Part shown: positions 8,515 through 16,560 of the stretch, piece after piece | How positions within the stretch are numbered: the stretch's first letter is position 1 | How the letters are laid out: each line of letters begins with the position of its first letter | Origin: CBDANZ01 sp965197865 | GTDB lineage: Bacteria; Acidobacteriota; Vicinamibacteria; Vicinamibacterales; CAVVIG01 | Reading direction: 5' to 3' | NCBI GenBank assembly: GCA_965197865.1 | Contig: CBDANZ010000003.1 | Location: 310,001 to 374,000 of the forward strand | DNA length: 64,000 bases | Notes under the pieces: generated by a model | What the model was told of the DNA's origin: nothing | The model's database searches: none | Seen by the model: only the letters and a program-made list of their open reading frames with translations | Program-made: the position numbers and the translations under genes

Positions 8515-9845
8515 TGCACCAGCCGGAACGGACGAACGACGCCACCAGTGCCTAAGGGTGGCAGGAGATCTGCGATGACGGCGAGCGTCTTGTCCTTCGC
8601 GCCGCGGTTGGCTTCAACGAGCGCCCGCGCCGCGGCGCCCAGTCGCCCCCGGCGGACCGGGTCGGCAACAAGCGTCAGCATCAGTTCTTCGAGCTCGCGA
8701 TCCGACTGCACCTGCACCGCCGCGTCGTTGGCGACGAACGTGTCGGCGATCTCCCTGAAGTTCTGCATGTAGGGCCCGAATAGGATCGGCTTGCCGAAAA
8801 TCGCCGGCTCGAGAATATTGTGGCCGCCGTAGTCCACAAGGCTGCCGCCGACAAATACGACAGTCGCGAGCTGATAGAGCTGCGCGAGCTCGCCGATCGT
8901 GTCGAGCACGATGATATCGGCCCGCGGCTCGGCATCGATCGGCAGATCTGATCGGCGGGCGGTGACGAAACCGGCCTCGTGCGCCAGCCGCTCGACCTCG
9001 CCAAAGCGCTCCGGCTCGCGCGGCGCCAGAATCAGCAGGGCGCCCGACATCGTCATCTTGAGCCGCGCAAACGCGCGCACAACCGCCGATTCTTCTCGGC
9101 GAACCGTGCTGCCGGCGACGATCACGACGCGATGGGGCGACAGGAGAAAGAACCGGAGCACGCGCGCGCGCGGCTTGCCGTGCGACACGGGCGTCGGCAT
9201 TTCGAGCGAGTCGAATTTCAGACTGCCGGTCACTGAAACCCGAGCAGGATCGGCGCCCAGATCGACCAGACGGCGCGCCGACTCCTCGCCCTGCATGCAG
9301 AACCGATCCACGTCGGCGAGCACGCGCCCGAAGAAGGGCCGAACTAGGCGATATCGAGGATATGATCGCGACGAGATCCGTCCGTTGATGAGGACCGTCT
9401 TGACGCCGCGCGCCAGACAGACGCGCAGCAGGTTCGGCCAGATCTCGGTTTCCATCATCACGAAGAGCCGCGGCCGCACGATGTTGAGCGTGCGGCGGAC
9501 GATGAACGCCCAGTCGAAGGGGAAATAGAACACCGCGTCCACATGCTGGAGGCTGCGCCTTGCCACCTGTTGACCCGCGATCGTCGTTGTCGACAGAAAG
9601 AGCCGGAGCCGTGGATAGCGCGCCTTGAGATCGGCGGCCAGCGCACGCGCGGTCAGCGCCTCGCCGACGGACACCGCATGAATCCAGATCGACTCTTCAC
9701 CGTCGACATTGGTGGCAATCGGCAAGTACCCGAACCGTTGGCTAAGGCTGCCAATGTACTTCTTGTAGCGAATCGCCTGGTACAGGAAGTACGGCGAGAT
9801 GATGGCGAAGACCAGGAGCGTCAGCAGGCTGTAGACGAGATACAT
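8511..9845 (-). CDS. waaA: 3-deoxy-D-manno-octulosonic acid (Kdo) transferase
   Basis: WaaA (KdtA) transfers Kdo from CMP-Kdo to the lipid A precursor. The 444-residue protein begins with a single membrane anchor (YSLLTLLVFAIISPYFLY). It then has WIHAVSVGEALTARALAADL near residue 50, RLFVMMETEIWPNLL near residue 125, and FVGGSLVDYGGHNILEPAIFGKPILFGPYMQNF near residue 330, the GT30 donor-site region. The ATG at 9845 leads a three-gene leftward operon waaA-lpxK-acyltransferase. The 65 bp to the divergent gap gene must hold both promoters. Confidence 0.94.
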   Translation of the reverse strand: MYLVYSLLTLLVFAIISPYFLYQAIRYKKYIGSLSQRFGYLPIATNVDGEESIWIHAVSVGEALTARALAADLKARYPRLRLFLSTTTIAGQQVARRSLQHVDAVFYFPFDWAFIVRRTLNIVRPRLFVMMETEIWPNLLRVCLARGVKTVLINGRISSRSYPRYRLVRPFFGRVLADVDRFCMQGEESARRLVDLGADPARVSVTGSLKFDSLEMPTPVSHGKPRARVLRFFLLSPHRVVIVAGSTVRREESAVVRAFARLKMTMSGALLILAPREPERFGEVERLAHEAGFVTARRSDLPIDAEPRADIIVLDTIGELAQLYQLATVVFVGGSLVDYGGHNILEPAIFGKPILFGPYMQNFREIADTFVANDAAVQVQSDRELEELMLTLVADPVRRGRLGAAARALVEANRGAKDKTLAVIADLLPPLGTGGVVRPFRLVH

Positions 9846-9910
9846 CGGCTGGTAAGTACAGAAAAGTCTGACGTAGAATTACATGTTTGTCTACTGAATG
9901 AGGAGCTTCG

Positions 9911-10918
<1,008 letters not shown>

Positions 10919-10953
10919 GAGGGAGATCGAGAATGTAAGAGATCACTTCGCTT

Positions 10954-12147
10954 ATGAAGAAGCTCTCGATCAGAGACCTCGACCTCAAGGGAAAGCGCGT
11001 CTTTCTGCGCGTCGACTTCAACGTGCCGTTGAACGACGGCCGAATCACCGACGACACGCGGATTCGCGCGTCGCTGCCGACCATTGCCTACGCCCTCGAG
11101 CGCGGCGCGACGGTCGTACTGGCAAGCCACCTCGGTCGGCCGAAGGGGAAGCCAAGTCCCCAGCTCACTCTGAAGCCGGCCGCGCGCCGGTTGTCGGAGC
11201 TGATTGGACGTTCGGTGACGTTTGTCGACGAGTCCGTCGGCGACAGAGTCCGGCAGACCGTTCACCAGGCACACGCCTCCAGCGGCGGCGTCGTGTTGCT
11301 TGAGAATCTTCGGTTTCACGCCGGGGAAGAAGAGAACGATCCGGCATTCGCGGCTGCACTGGCGTCGCTTGCGGACCTGTACGTGGACGACGCGTTCGGG
11401 ACAGCGCACCGGGCGCACGCGTCGGTCGACGCCGTAACGCGCTATCTGCCGCACGCAGCCGCGGGTCTGCTGATGGAGCGGGAGCTGCGCTATCTGGGTG
11501 ATGTGCTCGCTTCGCCCGAGCGGCCGTTCGTGGCCATCCTCGGCGGAGCAAAAGTGTCAGACAAGCTCGATGTGATTCAGAACCTGCTGGGCAAAGTCGA
11601 TCGACTGCTCATCGGCGGCGCGATGGCGTACACGTTTCTCAAGTCGCGCGAATTCCCCATCGGTCGTTCGCTCGTCGAAGACGACAAGCTTCAAAGCGCG
11701 GGCCAAATCGGACCGGACGCCGCAAGGCGAGGCGTGACACTTGAGTTGCCGATCGATCATGTCGTGACCGATCGCATCGAGGCCGGCACGGCGCACGAAG
11801 TGCTGAAGACCGGCGACGCAAGTATCGGCAATCGGATCGGCGTCGACATCGGCCCAGCAACGATCAAGAAGTACGAAGCGTCTATGGCCGACGCGAGGAC
11901 CGTCGTCTGGAACGGACCGATGGGCGTCTTCGAAATCGAGGCCTTCGCGACGGGCACCAACGCCGTGGCGCGGGCCGTCGCCTCTGTCCGAGGCACTACG
12001 ATCGTCGGAGGCGGCGATTCGATTGCGGCGGTGACGAAGGCGGGCGTGGCCGACCGAATTACGCACATTTCGACGGGCGGCGGCGCGTCGCTGGAGTTTC
12101 TGAGCGGCCGTGTGCTACCTGGCGAGGCAGCGTTGAGCAAGAAGTAG
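10954..12147 (+). CDS. pgk: Phosphoglycerate kinase
   Basis: This enzyme transfers phosphate from 1,3-bisphosphoglycerate to ADP. The 397-residue protein shows RVFLRVDFNVPLND near the N-terminus, SHLGRPKGKPS, FVAILGGAKVSDKLDVI near residue 190, VVWNGPMGVFE and TIVGGGDSIAAV followed by the glycine-rich ISTGGGASLEFL. The length is normal. It starts 35 bp after gap. The TAG stop overlaps a possible GTG start for tpiA. Confidence 0.97.
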   Translation: MKKLSIRDLDLKGKRVFLRVDFNVPLNDGRITDDTRIRASLPTIAYALERGATVVLASHLGRPKGKPSPQLTLKPAARRLSELIGRSVTFVDESVGDRVRQTVHQAHASSGGVVLLENLRFHAGEEENDPAFAAALASLADLYVDDAFGTAHRAHASVDAVTRYLPHAAAGLLMERELRYLGDVLASPERPFVAILGGAKVSDKLDVIQNLLGKVDRLLIGGAMAYTFLKSREFPIGRSLVEDDKLQSAGQIGPDAARRGVTLELPIDHVVTDRIEAGTAHEVLKTGDASIGNRIGVDIGPATIKKYEASMADARTVVWNGPMGVFEIEAFATGTNAVARAVASVRGTTIVGGGDSIAAVTKAGVADRITHISTGGGASLEFLSGRVLPGEAALSKK

Positions 12148-12158
12148 TGCGGGACTTC

Positions 12159-12926
12159 ATGCATACTCCCTTCATCGTCGGCAATTGGAAGCTGTTCAAA
12201 ACCGTGCACGAGGCAGTCGCGTTCGCCAAGGAGCTGAGGAGCGCGGTCAGGGACGTGAGCGGCATCGACATCGCTGTGGCTCCGCCGTTCACCGCCCTGC
12301 AGGCGGTGGCCGAGGCCCTGCGCAACACGAAGGTCGGCGTCGCGGCGCAGGATCTCTATTGGGAGCGCCAGGGCGCGTTCACCGGCGAGGTCTCGGCAGC
12401 GATGATCAAGGACGCCGGCGCGGCGTACGCAATCGTCGGACACTCCGAGCGCCGGAGGCTGTTCGGCGAAACCGATACGACGGTGAATCGGAAGATCGGC
12501 GCCGCGATTGCAGCAGAGCTCACACCGATTGTCTGCATCGGCGAAACGCTCGAGGAGCGCGAGCGTCACGAGACATTCACCGTCCTCGATCGACAGATCA
12601 AGGACGGTCTCGATCGGCTGACCGGCAACGAGATTGCCAGGCTTGTCCTCGCTTACGAGCCGGTTTGGGCCATTGGGACCGGACGAAACGCCACGGCCGC
12701 GCAGGCCGAGGAGGCGCATCTGCATATCCGGAAGCGCCTGCGGCAGTGGTTCGGCGCCGAGGCCGCCGACGCGTGTTACGTGATCTACGGCGGAAGCGTG
12801 AAGCCGGATAATATCGCCGAGCTGGTGGCCGAGGCCGACGTCGACGGCGCGCTGGTGGGCGGCGCAAGCCTCGATGTCGGAAGCTTCGTGGACATCGTGA
12901 CGAAGAGTCGACAGGCTGCGGTATAA
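12159..12926 (+). CDS. tpiA: Triosephosphate isomerase
   Basis: TpiA interconverts dihydroxyacetone phosphate and glyceraldehyde 3-phosphate. The protein has GNWKLFK (catalytic Lys) at the start, AIVGHSERR (catalytic His) near residue 93, YEPVWAIGTG (catalytic Glu) near residue 165 and the phosphate loop YGGSVKPDN. The ATG at 12159 gives 255 residues with the family-typical start; a GTG at 12147 that overlaps the pgk stop would add four residues and could favour coupling. The gene lies inside the glycolytic operon. Confidence 0.96.
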   Translation: MHTPFIVGNWKLFKTVHEAVAFAKELRSAVRDVSGIDIAVAPPFTALQAVAEALRNTKVGVAAQDLYWERQGAFTGEVSAAMIKDAGAAYAIVGHSERRRLFGETDTTVNRKIGAAIAAELTPIVCIGETLEERERHETFTVLDRQIKDGLDRLTGNEIARLVLAYEPVWAIGTGRNATAAQAEEAHLHIRKRLRQWFGAEAADACYVIYGGSVKPDNIAELVAEADVDGALVGGASLDVGSFVDIVTKSRQAAV

Positions 12927-12950
12927 TTTCAGATTCGGAAAGTCTGGTAA

Positions 12951-13337
12951 GTGTTCTACTACCTTCTGACCGCGCTGTACGTGTTTGTGTGCTTCCTCCT
13001 GCTGCTGGTGGTTATGCTCCAGCAGGGAAAGGGCGGGAACCTAGCTAGCGCGTTCGGCGGCGGCAGCAGTCAGACGGTGTTCGGCGCGCGCGGCGGCGCG
13101 ACGCTGCTGGCAAAAATCACCACGGCCCTCGCGGTGCTGTTCATGCTGGGCGCGTTGGGGCTGGCCATCATCGGTCAGCGCGGACCAGGCACGTTGATGC
13201 GCGGCACGCCGCCGCCGGCTGCCCCTGGGTCATCGGGTCCGGAGACGCCGGCCACACCGGCAGCGCCGAGCGGCAGCACCGAGCCAGCGGGACCGTCGCA
13301 GCCGCCAGGCCCGGCACCGCAGCCGCCGCCGCGGTAG
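12951..13337 (+). CDS. secG: Preprotein translocase subunit SecG
   Basis: SecG is a small inner-membrane partner of SecYE. The 128-residue protein has two membrane segments (about 3-22 and 52-72) separated by the conserved MLQQGKGGNLASAFGGG...FGARGGATLL loop. The C-terminal tail (about residues 78-128) is rich in Pro, Ala and Gly and is longer than in the E. coli protein. The start is GTG at 12951, 24 bp after tpiA. A gap-pgk-tpiA-secG-tRNA-Leu order supports the call. Confidence 0.93.
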   Translation: MFYYLLTALYVFVCFLLLLVVMLQQGKGGNLASAFGGGSSQTVFGARGGATLLAKITTALAVLFMLGALGLAIIGQRGPGTLMRGTPPPAAPGSSGPETPATPAAPSGSTEPAGPSQPPGPAPQPPPR

Positions 13338-13385
13338 GTCGCCCTCCCCGGTAGTGTCCAGCTCCAGACTGAACCTCCACCACTC

Positions 13386-13430
13386 GCGGAAGTAGCGGAA
13401 CTGGCAGACGCACCAGCTTGAAGGGCTGGC
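13386..13430 (+). pseudogene. 5'-half copy of tRNA-Leu (anticodon region GAA)
   Basis: Forty-five bases match the 5' part of the intact tRNA-Leu at 14603 with two differences, from the first acceptor-stem base through the whole anticodon stem. The loop reads TTGAAGG instead of TTGAGGG, which would change the anticodon from GAG to GAA. The variable arm, T arm and 3' acceptor strand are absent, so it cannot form a tRNA. It lies about 48 bp after secG, where the intact tRNA would be expected, and probably marks one end of an insertion or a duplication. Confidence 0.8.
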
Positions 13431-13439
13431 TGATCATTC

Positions 13440-13559
13440 CTGGACGATTTTCAGCAGACGCGGGACAAGTTCAAGGTGCCCGCCAACGAACAAGATGAAC
13501 TGAAGGCCATCGTCGACAGCACCCGATCGGACATTGTGGTTGAAACAGCGCGAGCGTAA
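13440..13559 (+). pseudogene. C-terminal fragment of a group 1 truncated haemoglobin
   Basis: The frame ending at a TAA (13557-13559) encodes about 39 residues including DKFKVPANEQDELKAIVDS, which looks like the last helix of group 1 truncated globins. The haem-binding part is missing. The sequence begins immediately after the tRNA-Leu fragment. The assignment rests on pattern memory of one helix and is tentative. Confidence 0.4.
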
Positions 13560-13608
13560 ACGGCGACGCTTTGCCAGCGAAGAGGTCGGAGAAAGGGAAG
13601 ATTCGAAG

Positions 13609-14030
13609 ATGACATCGTCGCAAGATGTTGTTGGTTCGACCCTTTCTCTTTGGCGGTACCCCGTCAAGTCCATGATGGGAGAGAGCTGAACGCCACGGAA
13701 GTCAACCAGGGAGGACTGTTGGAAGACCGCGTCTACGCGCTGATTGACGGCTCCGACGGGAACGTTGCCACCGCCAAGAACCCGCGAAAATGGCTGGAGA
13801 TGTTCAACTTTCGCGCCGCGCTGGTTGAAGCACCGAGAACAAGTGGATGGGTGTCCCCTGTCCGCATCACGCTGCCGGACGGCACGATCGTCGGCAGCGA
13901 GCAAGCCGACGTCAGCCAGATCCTTTCAAAAGCTCTCAGGCGCGACGTGACACTGTCCGCAACTCCCACGCGTTCGGCCACAGCCGAGGAGTACTGGCCG
14001 GATATTGGGGGCCTCGAGACGAGTGGCTAG
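13609..14030 (+). pseudogene. MOSC N-terminal domain protein, frameshifted and truncated
   Basis: An ATG at 13609 after GGAAG opens a frame encoding LSLWRYPVKSMMGE, the start of MOSC N-terminal (MOSC_N) domains. A stop follows at once because one G seems to be missing near 13682. The adjacent frame continues the same domain with LNATEVNQGGLLEDRVYALID and AKNPRKW. The homology stops near YWPDIGG, so the catalytic MOSC domain with its Cys is missing. Intact relatives handle molybdenum-cofactor sulfur or N-hydroxylated compounds. This copy is not expected to work. Confidence 0.72.
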
Positions 14031-14034
14031 AGGG

Positions 14035-14402
14035 GATGCCCGAACCGTCGATTGGGTCGCTTGCCGGCACCGGCAATCCGTTTTCTCTGGGCCCGTTGCG
14101 GTCCGGGGAGCTGGTGGTGGACATCGGGGCCGGCGCCGGTATCGGAAGTCTGATAGCAGCACGCATGGTGGCACCCGGTGGCCAGGTGGTCGGGGTAGAG
14201 CATGACGCCCTCCATGTTCGAGAAGGGCGGCGTCGCCGCCGCCGAAGCAGGACTCATCAACGTGGAATGTCGCGAAGGGTACGGCGAAGCGTTGCCGGTG
14301 TACGATGGCTGGACCGACGTGGTCATTTCAAACGGAGTTCTCAATCTGATGCCTGATAAGCGAACCGCGCTTCGAGAAATGGCGCGCGTCCTGAAGCCGG
14401 AG
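14035..14402 (+). pseudogene. SAM-dependent (ArsM-like) methyltransferase remnant
   Basis: Two frames together spell a Rossmann methyltransferase: PSIGSLAGTGNPFSLG and VVDIGAGAGIGSLIAARMV (SAM-binding motif I) in the first, then, after a frameshift near 14205, EALPVYDGWTDVVISNGV and LNLMPDK..ALREMARVLKPE in the second. This order is typical of arsenite methyltransferase-like proteins. The N-terminal region and the C-terminal part after motif IV are absent. It follows the MOSC fragment directly, without its own start. Confidence 0.7.
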
Positions 14403-14602
14403 TACGGTCGGTATCAACCTCCGAGCCAGAAAGGCGAAGTTGAGGAGCGTCGCGAGATAGAGAACGGAAGATCAGAGAACGTTTGCTCATGGTCTTCTCG
14501 TCGCGTCGGCCGACTCTCTAACTTGGTTATCGTTGGGCAGGCAAGCAGGCGAACCAGCCTAGCAAGCTGGTAGCATGGAGACTGGTGGATTTCCTGGCGC
14601 AC

Positions 14603-14689
14603 GCGGAAGTGGCGGAACTGGCAGACGCACCAGCTTGAGGGGCTGGCGATAGCAATATCGTAGGGGTTCGAATCCCCTCTTCCGCACCA
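14603..14689 (+). tRNA. tRNA-Leu (anticodon GAG)
   Basis: The 87-base sequence folds as a class II tRNA. The acceptor stem is GCGGAAG / CTTCCGC. The anticodon stem CCAGC/GCTGG holds the loop TTGAGGG with anticodon GAG at 14637-14639. There is a long variable arm, and the T arm reads AGGGG-TTCGAAT-CCCCT. CCA is encoded at 14687-14689. It decodes CUC/CUU leucine codons. A broken copy of its 5' half lies at 13386, and an integrase remnant begins 12 bp downstream. Confidence 0.96.
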
Positions 14690-14700
14690 GACTCTAACTG

Positions 14701-15159
14701 CTAGGAAGGGAGCTGTTTACGCGAGGGCGTGTGGTTCGAAGTGCGCACAACAGCTGGTGCTGAATCGTCGGCCGTGTGCAACGATTGTGCAACGGCCTTC
14801 CGCTTTTCCTCCTCGGCTTTCTTGCGGCGCTCCTCAACGGCCTTCTGGCTCTCCTCCAGTTTCGTCATTGCCAGATGTAGCCCTCGCCGCTGAATGTTCA
14901 GGTAGCGTGTCGTCGTGCTTAGACTCGCGTGGCCGAGGATCTTGCTAACGTAGCTGACCGGGACACCGGCCTCGTCGAACCGAGAGCCCCGTAATGTCCC
15001 AGAACCTAGCCGGAACAGCTCGTACGTGCCGTCGACGAGGTGGATGTCCATGGACTTCTCTTGAAGGGCTGATAGATCGTGACACACCGAAGCAGCTCGC
15101 AAGGCAGTTCGTCGCTGAGATAACTCCTGTGTAGTCGTCGCGGGATGGGGCATGCCCAC
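14701..15159 (-). pseudogene. Tyrosine recombinase (integrase) C-terminal remnant
   Basis: The frame ends with SRFDEAGVPVSYVSKILGHASL and TTTRYLNI, which hold the late box-II region and the catalytic Tyr of phage-type integrases. A Lys/Glu-rich tail with coiled-coil character follows (EESQKAVEERRKKAEEEKRK). The box-II HxLR region is replaced by GSGTLRGS and the catalytic core upstream is missing, so it is inactive. It lies next to tRNA-Leu, a common integration target. Confidence 0.72.
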
Positions 15160-15339
15160 CGAAGAAGCCGATCCCTTCGGCGTTGCACGGGGATCCTATT
15201 TGTCACGTTCTCAACGCAGGCTATGATCCATGTCACTGGGGTTCCGGCTCGAGCGGGCCCGGCGCGATGGTTGGAGCGCCTGAACTGAACCGGGGTTGAC
15301 GCGGAGCCGCGCGGTGTAGCTGCGCTACCATCCTTAATC

Positions 15340-16332
15340 ATGAGCGATCAGGGCAGGATCATCGTCCACCGCCACAAGAGCGAGATTCTCGAAGGAAATC
15401 AGCTCGGCGACGCCACGGAGCGCGATCTCTATGTCTACCTACCACCCAGTCATGAGCCCGCCCATAACTACCCCTGCCTCCTCGCGTTGGTGGGCTTCAC
15501 GGGCACGGGCGGCGCACTGTTCAACGTTGATCCACTCGGCGAGGATCTGAAGCGCCGGCTCGATCGTCTCATCACGTCTGGCAAGTGCCCGCCGGTCATC
15601 GTCGCCGCGCCCGACTGCTTCACGCGCCTCGGCGGCAACCAGTACATCAACTCCAGCGCCACCGGTCGCTACGAGGACTACCTGCTCGAGGAGATCGTGC
15701 CATTCGTCTCCGCCACCTACGGCACGGGCGACTGGGGTGTGTTCGGCAAGTCGTCCGGCGGTTACGGATCCATCATCCTTGGTATGCGCCACCCGGACGT
15801 GTTCAAGGCGCTGGCAGACCATTCGGGGGACGCCAACTTCGAGCTCTGTTACATCCCAGATGCTTCCAAGGCTCTGGATCAATTCCGCGAGGCGGGCGGG
15901 CTCCGGGCCTGGCTCGACAAGTTCTGGACTGACGACAATCGTCATCGCAAGAAGTGGCAGAAGGCGCTGAACTTTCTGGCGATGTCCGCCCACTATTCAC
16001 CCAACCCGGACTCCCCGCACTTGGGCATTGACCTGCCCTTCGCGCTCGACAGCGGGGAATTTCGCTGGGATGTTTGGCAGCGCTGGATGGAATGGGACCC
16101 CGTGCGGCTCGTCGAGCGCTACGCGGGCAACCTGCGCAAGCTGCGGCTTATTTATGTGGACTGCGGCAGCAACGATGAGTTCGCACTCCATTGGGGTGCG
16201 CGCGCGCTAGTAGTGCGGATGCGCGACTGCGGGCTTTCCCCAGTCTACGAGGAGTTCGATGACGGCCACATGTCTATTGCCTACCGCTACGACGTGAGCC
16301 TGCCGCTCATGGCGCGGGCGTTATCAGGCTGA
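15340..16332 (+). CDS. Alpha/beta-hydrolase esterase (esterase D / enterochelin-esterase-like)
   Basis: This 330-residue protein resembles putative esterases of the esterase D/Fes group, predicted to cleave carboxylic esters in the cytosol; no signal peptide is visible. Landmarks are YVYLPPS, LVGFTGTGG, VIVAAPDCFTRLGG, the nucleophile elbow GVFGKSSGGYGS near residue 145, the acid in VDCGSNDEFAL and the catalytic His in FDDGHMSIAYR. It is intact although integrase relics lie on both sides, so it could be cargo of an old integrated element. The substrate is unknown. Confidence 0.82.
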   Translation: MSDQGRIIVHRHKSEILEGNQLGDATERDLYVYLPPSHEPAHNYPCLLALVGFTGTGGALFNVDPLGEDLKRRLDRLITSGKCPPVIVAAPDCFTRLGGNQYINSSATGRYEDYLLEEIVPFVSATYGTGDWGVFGKSSGGYGSIILGMRHPDVFKALADHSGDANFELCYIPDASKALDQFREAGGLRAWLDKFWTDDNRHRKKWQKALNFLAMSAHYSPNPDSPHLGIDLPFALDSGEFRWDVWQRWMEWDPVRLVERYAGNLRKLRLIYVDCGSNDEFALHWGARALVVRMRDCGLSPVYEEFDDGHMSIAYRYDVSLPLMARALSG

Positions 16333-16339
16333 GCCCGCC

Positions 16340-16560
16340 GAAGCTTTCTCGCGAATGAGAAAGACCCGCTCCATCCGCGGCCGGTCCTGAATCCTCCCAG
16401 GCTACCCCGTTCACCTTCAAGGGCACTCCAACCTGGAAAAGCAGCGTCGCGCACGTGTGACGCAAACCACGGAACTTAATCGGCCGCACCTGAGCCGTCT
16501 TCAGCAGCCGCCGGCACTCTCGTTGCCCGAGGCTATGGTCAGGCCCAGTATCTTTCACAA
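16340..16560 (-). pseudogene. Second tyrosine recombinase remnant
   Basis: On the minus strand the peptide VRPIKFRGLRHTCATLLFQV and GVPLKV matches box II (LRHT) of tyrosine integrases. The text turns unlike the family a few residues later, and the catalytic Tyr segment is missing. It overlaps in family coverage with the remnant at 14701, so the two come from different integrases. Confidence 0.6.

Noticed and set aside
14701..16560. The two integrase pieces as halves of one gene split by the esterase
   Set aside because: Both cover the same box-II region of the family, so they must come from two different integrases.
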